A stretch of DNA of 64,000 nucleotides from an uncultured Nocardioidaceae bacterium (lineage in GTDB: Bacteria > Actinomycetota > Actinomycetes > Propionibacteriales > Nocardioidaceae), in assembly GCA_902805845.1 (NCBI GenBank), contig CADCUI010000076.1, forward strand, positions 1 through 64,000, in the 5' to 3' direction. Shown here in pieces: positions 1 to 7,627 of the stretch (position 1 is its first letter; each line of letters begins with the position of its first letter). The notes under the pieces were generated by a model. That model saw only the letters and a program-made list of their open reading frames with translations, was not told the origin of the DNA and did no database searches. The position numbers and the translations under genes are program-made.

Positions 1-218
1 CCATGAACCACACGGATCCGCCGGATGTCGCCGGGCTCCCACTGGGGCTGAGGCGTCACGCTGTCGTCGACGACACCCAAGAGGACCACGTCGCCGGTCG
101 CGTCAGGATGGAAGGTCTGCGCTGCGGCGGCGGGCAAGGCCGTCGCCACGAGAGCGGCAGCCGTTACTGCGGCGATGCGAATAGCAGGGGAAGGTACTGC
201 TGTGTTGCGTGCGTTCAT
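1..218 (-). CDS. Secreted hypothetical protein, N-terminal part (runs off the left edge)
   Basis: The minus strand reads 72 codons from an ATG at 218 to the window edge without a stop. The first 35 or so residues form a Sec signal peptide: a basic start, an Ala/Val-rich hydrophobic stretch and an Ala-rich AAAAQ cleavage region. The mature part then begins with THPDATGDV-like polar sequence containing a DATGDVVLLGVVDD stretch and a WEPGDI turn, which looks like a secreted beta-sandwich protein, although I do not recognise the family. The rest of the gene lies outside the window. Confident that it is coding; function unknown. Confidence 0.6.
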   Translation of the reverse strand, partial: MNARNTAVPSPAIRIAAVTAAALVATALPAAAAQTFHPDATGDVVLLGVVDDSVTPQPQWEPGDIRRIRVVH

Positions 219-556
219 GACCCGACGGTAGGACCACGCGGCGCTCCGCACATCCGCGCAAGTACTCAAGCTAGGCCGACGAAGGGCGCTGATTGGTGTT
301 TGCGCGGCCACTGCGGTTCTTGGAGTAAGTGGACGGGCGCTGTGCACGCCCTGGGGTACTGCTGGGTTCACCGTTTGATCCACGGAACGAGGTCGGGAGG
401 GACCATCGACCGGGGGCTGACGCCCAACGCGGCGATGATGCAGGGGCGGCCCGGCAATGGCGGCGTTCGCTTCTCTCGAGAGTGCGCCGGACCGCTTCGG
501 TGTAGGCGCCGCTCAGGCGGACACCTCATAGGGTTCAAAGCGGCCCAACGGTCGCC
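219..556. other. Non-coding stretch upstream of the secreted protein
   Basis: No reading frame here shows a ribosome binding site, a recognisable family or consistent codon use. It presumably holds the promoter of the minus-strand secreted protein that starts at 218. I see no hairpin followed by a T run and no clear -35/-10 pair. Confidence 0.4.
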
Positions 557-685
557 TCAACTCTCGGGATGGTCGTCCTTGACGGCGCGTGCGCCTGCCA
601 CACGCCCCGCGACGTACATGGTGCCGAAGACCAGAATGGCGGCAATGACAACGATCACCATGACTACGGACGTTTGCATCGACAT
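557..685 (-). CDS. Small single-pass membrane protein, 42 aa
   Basis: A 42-residue frame starts with ATG at 685 and ends with TGA at 557. A very strong Shine-Dalgarno, TAGGAGG, sits 7 nt upstream (near 692-698), which is the main reason to call it. Residues 6-24 are an uninterrupted hydrophobic segment rich in Val and Ile, followed by a short cytoplasmic tail with Arg and Lys and an acidic end (DDHPES). The charge distribution suggests the N terminus outside and the C terminus inside. It is a stand-alone gene. No family is recognised; it could be a small stress or envelope peptide. Confidence 0.6.
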   Translation of the reverse strand: MSMQTSVVMVIVVIAAILVFGTMYVAGRVAGARAVKDDHPES

Positions 686-1466
686 CGTGGGCCTCCTAGA
701 CATCTGTCCTCAACGGCAACGCCGCTACTGGCCGTGGGGTGTTCCCTGTCCGGAGATCTGCCCCGAGCCGGGACGCGAGCACCAACCGCTTCCTACATGA
801 GATCAGCGAATCAGCGTGCAACGAGCTCTGAATCCTTACGTCAGGGTGACACTTAGTGTCCCTTTCGGTTGCATCACCGACCGTGCACACCGGTCTCAGG
901 GCAGTGGCGGGGTTGGCGCTCAGGGTGGAGCTTCTGAATCCCGCGCCGCCCAACGCCCCACACCGTCGCGTCAGGGTTGACCGGGTGATTCTTTCGAGGA
1001 GACGGCCGCGAGCCTTCCTGGGGCTGAACCGTGTCAGTGGCTTGTTTCGCTGCCCCGGAATGGCGGTCGGCTCGCCGTTCGTTGGACGCATCCTGTTTCG
1101 GGGCCGCTGATGCCTGACCAGCTGGTGACTCTCCGCCCGCGTGTGATGATCCTGGTGGGCGTCGGCGTGGCGGTGCGGGTCTTCAACTGCGCTGAGATGT
1201 TGCCTGCCCGAGGCCGGGTCTCAGTTCCCCGGCTCGGACGAGCGCGCATCGTCGCGCCCCCGCCATGCCGCCTCGTGGCCGTGTGGCTGGTTGGCATCGC
1301 CAGGGAAGACGGTGGACCCCTCGACGATCACCTGCTCGACAGCCTGGATGGGCACCACCGCCTGCGACGGGGATCGCGAGGCTCCTGCGGCCAACAACGC
1401 TCTCGACTCGGGCGCCGACCTAGCCGCGACGCGCAAGCTCGACACGCCCGGCACATCGAGCCGCCC
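686..1466. other. Gap of about 780 bases without a supported gene
   Basis: Several frames stay open by base composition, but none has a plausible start with ribosome binding site or a protein I recognise. A 77-codon minus-strand frame at 1221-1454, just beyond the kinase stop, has a stretch reading VEQVIVEGSTVFPG that could be a decayed fragment, but support is weak. The end nearest 686 should carry the promoter of the 42-aa membrane protein. Confidence 0.35.
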
Positions 1467-2600
1467 TCAGGCGGCGGGCAGGGTCACGACGAAGCGGCAC
1501 CCGGGGTCCTGGTTGTGGACGGTCACCTGGCCGTGGTGGGCCTCGACGATCCCTCTGACGATTGCCAGACCGAGACCCGCTCCGGCTCCTCCTCCTGGCT
1601 GGATCGGAGTCCGTGCGGGCGTGCCGCGCCACGCGACGTCGAAGACCCGTCTGAGGTCCGTTACCGGAATGCCACCGCACTGGTCACGTACGCTGAGCTC
1701 CACCCGGTCCTGCCCGCCGTAGGAGAACCGTCGGCCTTCGATGGTGACTTCTCCCTCGGGCGGCGTGTGCCCGATGGCGTTCATCACCAGATTTGCCACT
1801 ACCCGCGTGAGCCCGGCCGGGTCTGCGCACACCATCGCCATCTCCTCCACGGTCCCGCCCAGTCGCACCTTGGCGGCCCGGGCGACGGGCTCCGCCCCGG
1901 CGAGCGCCTCCGAGACGACGTCGCGCAGTGCCATGGGTTCTGGGTTGAGTTGCAGGACCCCGGCGTGGATGCGGGAGAGTTCGAAGAGGTCGTCCACCAT
2001 CCTGACCATCCGGTCGACCTCGGTCCGCATCTGTCGGTAGTAGCGGCCTGGATCCTCGGCGACGTCGTCCTCCAGGGCTTCGGTCATCGCCCGTAGGCCG
2101 GCGAGCGGCGTCCGCAGGTCGTGGGAGACCCAGGAGACGAGCTCGCGGCGCGACAGCTCCAGGCGCTGCTCCCGTTCGCGAGACTCGAACAGTCGGGCAC
2201 TGGTCCTGGCCAACTCAGCGGCGACCTCCCGCAGCTCCGAGGGTCCGTCGGCCTTCTGCGCGTAGGCGCCGCTTTCGGCGAAGTGTCGGGCGCCTTCTCG
2301 GAGCATGTTTGAGGACCGGACCACTGCGGCTGCCACCGTCGCGGCGAAGCCGACCGCGACGAGACCGGCGACCACACACACCAGCAGGACCACGCCGAAG
2401 TCGTGATCGGAGAGGAACATCGCCCGTGCGGTCCCCACTACACCGGCTACCACCGACGTCACGCCGACCACCGCAACCAGCGACAGCAGCCAGCGGAACG
2501 ACCGGCTGCGGGTCAGCCACCCGACGGCGAGCCCCAAGACGCCGATCGCTGCGGACCAGCCGGCAGCGATCAGGACGACCGACACCTGATCTCGGGTCAC
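1467..2600 (-). CDS. Membrane sensor histidine kinase, OmpR-partner type
   Basis: This 377-aa kinase starts with GTG at 2600, which overlaps the TGA of the response regulator gene (GTGA), so the two are translationally coupled. Three hydrophobic segments (about residues 6-28, 35-58 and 68-94) anchor it with little extracytoplasmic sequence. A short linker leads to a HisKA domain with SHDLRTPL (phospho-acceptor His160). The ATPase domain has an N box around Asn270-Asn274 and a glycine-rich G box (GAGAGLGLAIV) near residue 340. It is expected to phosphorylate the regulator encoded just upstream. Its place at the end of the molybdopterin oxidoreductase operon suggests it senses redox or envelope conditions relevant to that enzyme, which is an inference. 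Confidence 0.9.
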   Translation of the reverse strand: MTRDQVSVVLIAAGWSAAIGVLGLAVGWLTRSRSFRWLLSLVAVVGVTSVVAGVVGTARAMFLSDHDFGVVLLVCVVAGLVAVGFAATVAAAVVRSSNMLREGARHFAESGAYAQKADGPSELREVAAELARTSARLFESREREQRLELSRRELVSWVSHDLRTPLAGLRAMTEALEDDVAEDPGRYYRQMRTEVDRMVRMVDDLFELSRIHAGVLQLNPEPMALRDVVSEALAGAEPVARAAKVRLGGTVEEMAMVCADPAGLTRVVANLVMNAIGHTPPEGEVTIEGRRFSYGGQDRVELSVRDQCGGIPVTDLRRVFDVAWRGTPARTPIQPGGGAGAGLGLAIVRGIVEAHHGQVTVHNQDPGCRFVVTLPAA

Positions 2601-3298
2601 GATTGTCCGCCGGTGCCCACAGCGGCATCCCACCGGTACCCGACACCCCACACCGTCTGCAGTCGGACTGGATGCGTCGGGTCGGCTTCGACCTTCTCGC
2701 GCAGCCTTCGCACGTGGACGGTCACCGTGGAATGGTCACCGAAGGACCATCCCCAGACCTTGGTCAACAGCTCGTCGCGCGAGTACGCGACTCCTGGATT
2801 CTCCATCAGGAATCGAAGCAGGTCGAACTCACGAAGGGTGAGCGAGAGCCGCCGCCCCGCGAGGGTCGCGATGTGCTGTGCCGGGTCGATGACCAGGTCC
2901 GCATCGACCAGGGGGCCTGCTTCGGCCGGCGTCGGGTCAGCGATGCGGCGCAGCACCGAGTCGACGCGGAGCACGAGCTCACGGGGGCTGAAGGGCTTGG
3001 TCACGTAATCGTCGGCTCCCTGTTCGAGCCCCACGACTCGGTCGGTGGCGGCCCCGAGCGCGGTGAGCATGATGATGGGAACATCACTGTGTCTGCGTAG
3101 CTGCCGGCACACCTCCAGGCCGTCGATGCCGGGCAGCATCAGGTCGAGGATGACGAGGTCCGCAGGCGCCGTGCGCATCACCTCCAGCGCACGCTCCCCG
3201 TCCTCGGCCTCGACGACCGTGTGACCGCTCGCGCGCATATAGGAGACCACGACTTCTCGCACTGTGTGGTCGTCGTCGACGACCAGGAGGTTGGCCAC
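2597..3298 (-). CDS. OmpR/PhoB-family response regulator
   Basis: This 233-aa protein has an N-terminal receiver domain with the acidic pair Asp8/Asp9, phospho-acceptor Asp52 in LVILDLMLPG and Lys101 in YVTKPF. The C-terminal half is a winged-helix DNA-binding domain of the Trans_Reg_C type, with LREFDLLRFLMENPG and the closing VRLQTVWGVGYRW motif. The GTG at 3298 is chosen because AGGAGGAC, which is also the last codons of the upstream gene, lies just before it. The stop overlaps the start of the kinase gene. It is the partner of that kinase and is co-transcribed with the molybdopterin enzyme genes, so it may autoregulate the operon. Confidence 0.93.
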   Translation of the reverse strand: MANLLVVDDDHTVREVVVSYMRASGHTVVEAEDGERALEVMRTAPADLVILDLMLPGIDGLEVCRQLRRHSDVPIIMLTALGAATDRVVGLEQGADDYVTKPFSPRELVLRVDSVLRRIADPTPAEAGPLVDADLVIDPAQHIATLAGRRLSLTLREFDLLRFLMENPGVAYSRDELLTKVWGWSFGDHSTVTVHVRRLREKVEADPTHPVRLQTVWGVGYRWDAAVGTGGQS

Positions 3299-3300
3299 GC

Positions 3301-3747
3301 TTAGTCCTCCTCGACTCCATTGGCCGGTCGAGAAGTGTGGGTCTGCGATCGTCCGGTCAGCTGCCTCAGAACTGACCAGGAACCCACCGCAGCCAGGACC
3401 AGGGTGACCAGGAGCAGCCACCCCGCGGTGTAGTCGCGGTCGAGCAGGGTCGGGTTGTCGTTGCGGGCACCGAAGCGTCCGAGGACGGGTACGGCGGTGA
3501 GGGTGACCGTCCCGAGCACGAGAAGACCTCCGGCGGCGGGTGCGCGCAGCCGCGGCGGCAGCACCGCAGTCGCGAGCGCGGCCACGGCGATGGTCGCCGG
3601 TGCGAGGACCGCGTCGTGGATGATCACGCCGCCGGCGAGCCACACCAGCGTGGCGGTGAGGTTGGCCCAGCCGAGCTCGAGCAGCCGAAAGGCGCCGTAC
3701 GCGCCCACGACGACTCCGAGCGACGCCAGGGCAGCCCGCCCTGTCAC
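3301..3747 (-). CDS. Four-helix membrane protein of the oxidoreductase operon
   Basis: This 148-aa protein has four hydrophobic segments (around residues 6-20, 25-48, 52-75 and 100-118) and a polar, basic tail ending NGVEED. Its GTG start at 3747 overlaps the TGA of the molybdopterin oxidoreductase gene (GTGA), and its last codons supply the ribosome binding site of the response regulator, so it is locked into the operon. I do not recognise a named family. Position between a membrane-bound Moco enzyme and a two-component system suggests a membrane partner or sensor accessory, but nothing in the sequence proves it. Confidence 0.75.
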   Translation of the reverse strand: MTGRAALASLGVVVGAYGAFRLLELGWANLTATLVWLAGGVIIHDAVLAPATIAVAALATAVLPPRLRAPAAGGLLVLGTVTLTAVPVLGRFGARNDNPTLLDRDYTAGWLLLVTLVLAAVGSWSVLRQLTGRSQTHTSRPANGVEED

Positions 3748-4919
3748 GGGGTCACCTCGAGACGAGCGACCCACTTCGTCTGCAAGACCCCGGGTCTGTT
3801 GGGGGCGATCAGTCGAGCGGGGTACCCGTGGTCGATCGCGAGTTCCGCGCCGTTGAGGCGCAGCGCCAGCAAGGTCAGCGGGTCGCGAGCGAAGTGTGCT
3901 GGCAGTGTCGCCTGCCGGAAGGCACCATCCTGTTGCAGCGAGACCACCTGGACATCTTGGTCGACGGCGTCCACGAGGGCTAGCAGGTCGCTCACTCGGA
4001 CACCGGTCCAGGTCCCTGAAGCGCTCCACCCCTCGACGCAGGCGATGGGGAGATCGGCGCTGGTCTGGGGGAGGGCCTCGAGGTCCTTCCGGGTGAGTTC
4101 CACGGTTCGCCCGCCGAAGCGGACGACGAGCCGGTACGCGGGGCTGAGCGCGGCGGCCACCACCCCGGCAGCTGCCGCCGACTTGTTGATCGGGATCCCG
4201 GCCGGCCCCTCACCGGACCGAACGCCGAACACCGACACTCGGCGCAGGAGCGGCACGGTGCTGCCTGCGGAGAGGACCACGGCAGCTCCGGCGGCGACCC
4301 AGGTCGAGTGGAGCAGCCCACGCCGGGTGAGCCCACTTGATCCGGTCGCGCTCGCCCGGTCCAGCGCGGGGTCGTCGACACCGTGGGTCAACGCCTGCCG
4401 GATCACCGGCAGCTTGACGGCAACGTGCACGAGCAGGGCGCCGACCGCGACCCAACCGAGCGCAAAATGGGTGGCCCGGAAACGGAAATCCCAGGGATAC
4501 CACTGCGCCGAGTTGGCCAGACCGCTCGCGACCTGGAAGACCGAGGCGGCGACCAGCACCGCGATCGTGCCCCGCTCCACCGCGACCAGCGCCTGGTTGC
4601 GCCGTCCCTGAGGAAGCCGTGCGAACAGCTTGGGGAAGACCGACCACAGCTTGACCAGCAGCAGCGGGATCGCCGCGGTGCCGCTCACGACGTGGAGACC
4701 CTGGGTGACCCGATAGCCCCACGAGGGACGGGTCGGAAGCGGGAACCAGGGGCTCGGGGACTGGGTGACATGACTGACCAGCCCGGTGACGAAGGCCACG
4801 AGGAAACAGATCCCGAGCCACACCCCGATCCGCGCCGAGACCGCCGGGCTGCGGAGCCGGGACGTGAAGTGCTCCTCCCGGGGGATCCTGGCGATTGATG
4901 ATCGGCCCGGTCCGTTCAT
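3744..4919 (-). CDS. Membrane-anchored molybdopterin-dependent oxidoreductase with cytochrome b-like N terminus
   Basis: This 391-aa protein joins an N-terminal membrane domain of about 180 residues, with four to five helices, to a sulfite-oxidase-fold Moco domain. Histidines 50, 76, 151 and 165 lie in or beside the helices and could ligate heme b. A linker with RR at 199-200 precedes a hydrophobic segment that resembles a buried Tat signal. The Moco domain (about 260-391) contains PIACVEGWS, where Cys294 is the expected molybdenum ligand, and a late HGYPARLIAPN motif. The ATG at 4919 overlaps the methyltransferase TGA (ATGA). Related proteins oxidise or reduce substrates on the outer face of the membrane; the substrate here is unknown. 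Confidence 0.88.
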   Translation of the reverse strand: MNGPGRSSIARIPREEHFTSRLRSPAVSARIGVWLGICFLVAFVTGLVSHVTQSPSPWFPLPTRPSWGYRVTQGLHVVSGTAAIPLLLVKLWSVFPKLFARLPQGRRNQALVAVERGTIAVLVAASVFQVASGLANSAQWYPWDFRFRATHFALGWVAVGALLVHVAVKLPVIRQALTHGVDDPALDRASATGSSGLTRRGLLHSTWVAAGAAVVLSAGSTVPLLRRVSVFGVRSGEGPAGIPINKSAAAAGVVAAALSPAYRLVVRFGGRTVELTRKDLEALPQTSADLPIACVEGWSASGTWTGVRVSDLLALVDAVDQDVQVVSLQQDGAFRQATLPAHFARDPLTLLALRLNGAELAIDHGYPARLIAPNRPGVLQTKWVARLEVTP

Positions 4920-5560
4920 CGACGATCCTTGGTCAACACCACAAACCACCGTCCCTGATGCTCGTGCAGTCCGTGGAGCCGCAGCCCTGCGGCCAGTGAG
5001 AGGTCGTCGATGAGGTCAGCGCCGACCAGGGACCACCGAAACGTCTCCGAGCGGAGTCCCGCGCACTCCAGCCGCACCACTCGGGTCACCAGTCCGACGC
5101 CTGGCGGGGCCAGGTCAGCCACCACGCGCCCGCCAGGCGCCAGCAGGGCGGTGACTCGGCGCAGAAGCGCGACCGGTTCGCCGCCGATGCCGATGTTCCC
5201 GTCGGCCAGGAGCACGCACTGCCAGCGGCCCTCACCGGGCAGAGCCGAGAAGACGTCACGGTGGAGCGCCGCGACGCCGCGCGCCCGGGTCCGACGTACT
5301 GCCTCAGGAACGATGTCCACGCCGAGGACGTGCAGACCGCGCAGGGCCAGGGCTTGGGCCATCCGGCCAGGTCCGCAGCCGACGTCGAGGGTGGGGTCGG
5401 TGCACTGCCGGATCAGGACCTCATCGGAGCCGTTGGCGTCCTCGGCCCAGGCGCTGACGGGAAGGGAAAACGGCCGGTCGGGCAAGCCATGCACGACGCA
5501 CGGGTGCCCTCGCAATGCGCTGGCGAAAACCTCGCCCCATGGAACCAACGCCGCCGTCAT
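4916..5560 (-). CDS. Class I SAM-dependent methyltransferase
   Basis: This 214-aa protein has the Rossmann motif I TLDVGCGPGRMA (GxGxG at residues 61-65), an acidic motif at the end of strand 2 (LGVDIVPEAV) and an LLADGNIGIGG region typical of small actinobacterial methyltransferases. The ATG at 5560 follows a GGGGGAAGC ribosome binding site. A longer frame reaches 5866 but its extra N terminus looks non-coding. Its stop overlaps the start of the molybdopterin oxidoreductase, so it is the first clear gene of the operon. A methyltransferase next to this Moco oxidoreductase type is a recurring arrangement in Actinobacteria; the methyl acceptor is unknown. Confidence 0.85.
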   Translation of the reverse strand: MTAALVPWGEVFASALRGHPCVVHGLPDRPFSLPVSAWAEDANGSDEVLIRQCTDPTLDVGCGPGRMAQALALRGLHVLGVDIVPEAVRRTRARGVAALHRDVFSALPGEGRWQCVLLADGNIGIGGEPVALLRRVTALLAPGGRVVADLAPPGVGLVTRVVRLECAGLRSETFRWSLVGADLIDDLSLAAGLRLHGLHEHQGRWFVVLTKDRR

Positions 5561-5684
5561 CGAGCTTCCCCCAAGGCGACATTCGTTCCTCGCCATACGG
5601 TTGCGAAGGTCGTGTGCGGTGCGGAGGCGTCGACCATGGTGGGCCAAGACGTGTCGACCTGACCGGGCACCGGCGCGTTGGCGA

Positions 5685-6204
5685 TCACCACCCCCATTGG
5701 AGCGGGCACGGGAGCACTCTGGCGAAGTCCCGGGCGGCGCCGAGACGTGTTGAACCGGACCGACACCCTTGAGCGGGTGCCGGTGGCCGGACGTGGTAGG
5801 CGAGGTGACGCTCGACGAAGCGTTGTCCCTCCCGTTGCGCGGCGTGGGCGGGTGCACCGTTGGCAACTGCGGCCGGGAAGGGGACAGAGGTCGCCGGGGT
5901 CGAAGGAAACCGTCCCGTTCTTCAGCTCGATGTACTCACCGCGAGCCGCCCGGACGCTTGGGTGCGCCGTGGTGCCACACCCGGGCGCGTGCACCGCGCT
6001 GGCCCCGACTTGCTCAGCGCCGTGAGCGGTGTCGTCGCTCAATTCGTGACCCACGATGATCGGGTGGAAGCAGAAGGGGACCCGCCGGAGCAAGTCCGCG
6101 TGCGACGGGTCCTCGTCGCGGCCGGGTGAGAGCATGAGGTGGCCTCGAAGCCCGGTTGGGACCGAGGCCCCGAGCGCCGTCGTGACGGGCTCCTTCGACG
6201 ACAT
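5685..6204 (-). pseudogene. Frameshifted hypothetical gene upstream of the methyltransferase operon
   Basis: From an ATG at 6204 one minus-strand frame looks coding for about 105 codons, with G/C at third positions and a protein-like stretch RVPFCFHPIIVGHEL and later GEYIELKNGTVSFDPGD. Near 5890 this quality stops, and a different frame continues with VANGAPAHAAQREGQRFVERH to a TGA at 5685-5687. The simplest reading is one gene of about 170 codons broken by a single frameshift. The first frame stays open to 5557 and overlaps the methyltransferase start, so an intact but odd protein of 215 aa cannot be excluded. No family is recognised; a sequencing error would give the same picture. Confidence 0.42.
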
Positions 6205-6268
6205 GGGTCCACGCTAGGAGCGGGCCCTGCGCCCCGCCATGCCGAATGCTGACAAGTTCCTTACGCTG

Positions 6269-6292
6269 CTCTGCCGGTGGCCGACGGCAGAG
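6269..6292 (-). terminator. Possible hairpin terminator
   Basis: A perfect 8-bp inverted repeat, CTCTGCCG and CGGCAGAG separated by 8 nt, lies in the gap after the minus-strand gene ending at 6340. There is no T run on either side, so it would be a GC-hairpin terminator of the kind seen in high-GC bacteria, or simply a chance hairpin. Confidence 0.3.
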
Positions 6293-6339
6293 GCGCAGCT
6301 CTCGCCGCTAGGTTTCTCCCAGGTACCAGGCGCGCTGAG

Positions 6340-6834
6340 TCATGACGGGGGCGACACCGCGTCGTAGACGGCCCCGGTGACCGCGGCGTACACGCCCTTG
6401 TGAAGCAGGTCGGTTGCGAGCTCGTCGGGAGTCCAGCGCCACGGCACGTCGGCGATGTTCAGGGCGCGGTAGAGCGCTGCGTCGCCGCCCCACAGGAGTG
6501 CGAAGTGCAGCAGGCTGGCTTGAGCCCCGCGTAAGCCGGCGACGTCGAGAGCTCCGCGGACGGCGCCCATGGTGATGCCGTGCGTCCAATGGACCGCGCT
6601 GTTGAGCTGTGCGACGTCCGGGGCGTACTCCCGGTTCTTGCCCGGCAGCAGGCTCGCGCCCACCTCGCCGGGGACCTGGCTCCCTTCCCGTCCCGACACC
6701 GCCATTTCCAGCCGCTCCGACACCGTCATCGCGGCTGTGCCGACCGCACCGGCGACCATGCCACGGCCCAGAGCACCGAAGAGTTCGCTACCTGCCATGT
6801 CAAGCTCCTGTCCTTGTTTGGTGGGGTGGCTCAT
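6340..6834 (-). CDS. Hypothetical protein with glycine-rich membrane helices
   Basis: The 164-aa protein has a hydrophobic N-terminal helix (LGRGMVAGAVGTAAMTVSERLEM) and two further weakly hydrophobic helices, around MGAVRGALDVAGL and LLHFALLWGGDAALYRAL. It resembles uncharacterised small membrane proteins of actinobacterial stress loci, but I cannot name a family. The ATG at 6834 overlaps the stop of the SDR gene (ATGA). A second ATG at 6798 has a better ribosome binding site (AGGAGC, 6 nt upstream) and would give 152 aa, so the start is uncertain. Co-transcribed with the SDR and the GH15 gene. Confidence 0.65.
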   Translation of the reverse strand: MSHPTKQGQELDMAGSELFGALGRGMVAGAVGTAAMTVSERLEMAVSGREGSQVPGEVGASLLPGKNREYAPDVAQLNSAVHWTHGITMGAVRGALDVAGLRGAQASLLHFALLWGGDAALYRALNIADVPWRWTPDELATDLLHKGVYAAVTGAVYDAVSPPS

Positions 6835-7613
6835 GCGCCCTGTCCCAGGTTGATCATGAGGCCGCCGTCGATGACGTAGGAAGCCCCAGTGACGTAGTCC
6901 GCGTCGCTGGAGGCCAGGAAGAGGGCGACCTTCGCGATCTCGCTGGGCTGCGCCGCGCGCTTCATCGGGATGCTCTGCACCTGTTCCTCAAGCAGCTTCG
7001 GGTCGTCGATAGCCGGCTGGTTGAAGGGCGTGAGGACCATTCCCGGCGCCAGGCTGTTGACGTTGATGTGGTGCTGGGCGAGCTCGAGAGCCAGGGTGCG
7101 GGTGAGCATCCGGATGGCTCCCTTCGAGCAGTCGTAGTCCGAACCGCCGGGATTGGGGTTGTCGGCGTGGACCGAAGAGACGTTGATGATCTTGCCTCCC
7201 CCGCCTGCTGCCAGGCGGAGCTGCGCGAAGCGTCGGCAGCAGAAGAAAGGACCGTAGACATTCGTCCGGATGGCCCGGTCCCAGACGTCCGTGGGCAACT
7301 CGGCCACCGGCATGCCGGAGGCGTCGACGCCGGCGTTGTTCATCAAGATGTGCACCGAGCCCAAGGCTTCTACGGCCTCGTCGAACAGCGAGGCCACGTG
7401 GTCTTCGTCGGTGACGTCGGCACCCACCACAATCGCCCTGCGACCTTCGGCGACGACGGCTGCCCGAGTCTTCTCGGCGCCGGCCGCGTCGTGCAGATAA
7501 TGGACGACGATGTCGGCGCCCTCCTTCGCGAACTCCACCGCGGTCGCCTGACCGATGCCGGAGTCCGATCCGGTGATCAGCGCTACCTTTCCCTCGAGCC
7601 GTCGTGTTGGCAT
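6831..7613 (-). CDS. Short-chain dehydrogenase/reductase (stress-type, glucose-dehydrogenase-like)
   Basis: This 260-aa classical SDR has the NAD(P)-binding TGSDSGIG motif at residues 14-21, the NNAG motif, INVSS with the catalytic Ser and a YDCSK catalytic tetrad segment. The C-terminal DYVTGASYVIDGG motif is typical. It is closest in character to the glucose 1-dehydrogenase/general-stress SDR group. The ATG at 7613 is chosen over the GTG at 7622 because AAGGAG (7622-7627) is then 8 nt upstream. It lies 14 bases after the GH15 gene stop and overlaps the next gene, so all three form one operon. The substrate cannot be read from sequence. Confidence 0.88.
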   Translation of the reverse strand: MPTRRLEGKVALITGSDSGIGQATAVEFAKEGADIVVHYLHDAAGAEKTRAAVVAEGRRAIVVGADVTDEDHVASLFDEAVEALGSVHILMNNAGVDASGMPVAELPTDVWDRAIRTNVYGPFFCCRRFAQLRLAAGGGGKIINVSSVHADNPNPGGSDYDCSKGAIRMLTRTLALELAQHHINVNSLAPGMVLTPFNQPAIDDPKLLEEQVQSIPMKRAAQPSEIAKVALFLASSDADYVTGASYVIDGGLMINLGQGA

Positions 7614-7627
7614 GACCTGCACTCCTT

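Noticed and set aside
1221-1454. 77-codon frame downstream of the kinase
   Set aside because: No ribosome binding site and no recognisable motif. It is mentioned in the gap description only.
1110-2096. Plus-strand frame of 328 codons
   Set aside because: It is the antisense of the sensor kinase, has no ribosome binding site, and its residue make-up (Arg/His/Gly/Pro-rich) is typical of a shadow frame in high-GC DNA.
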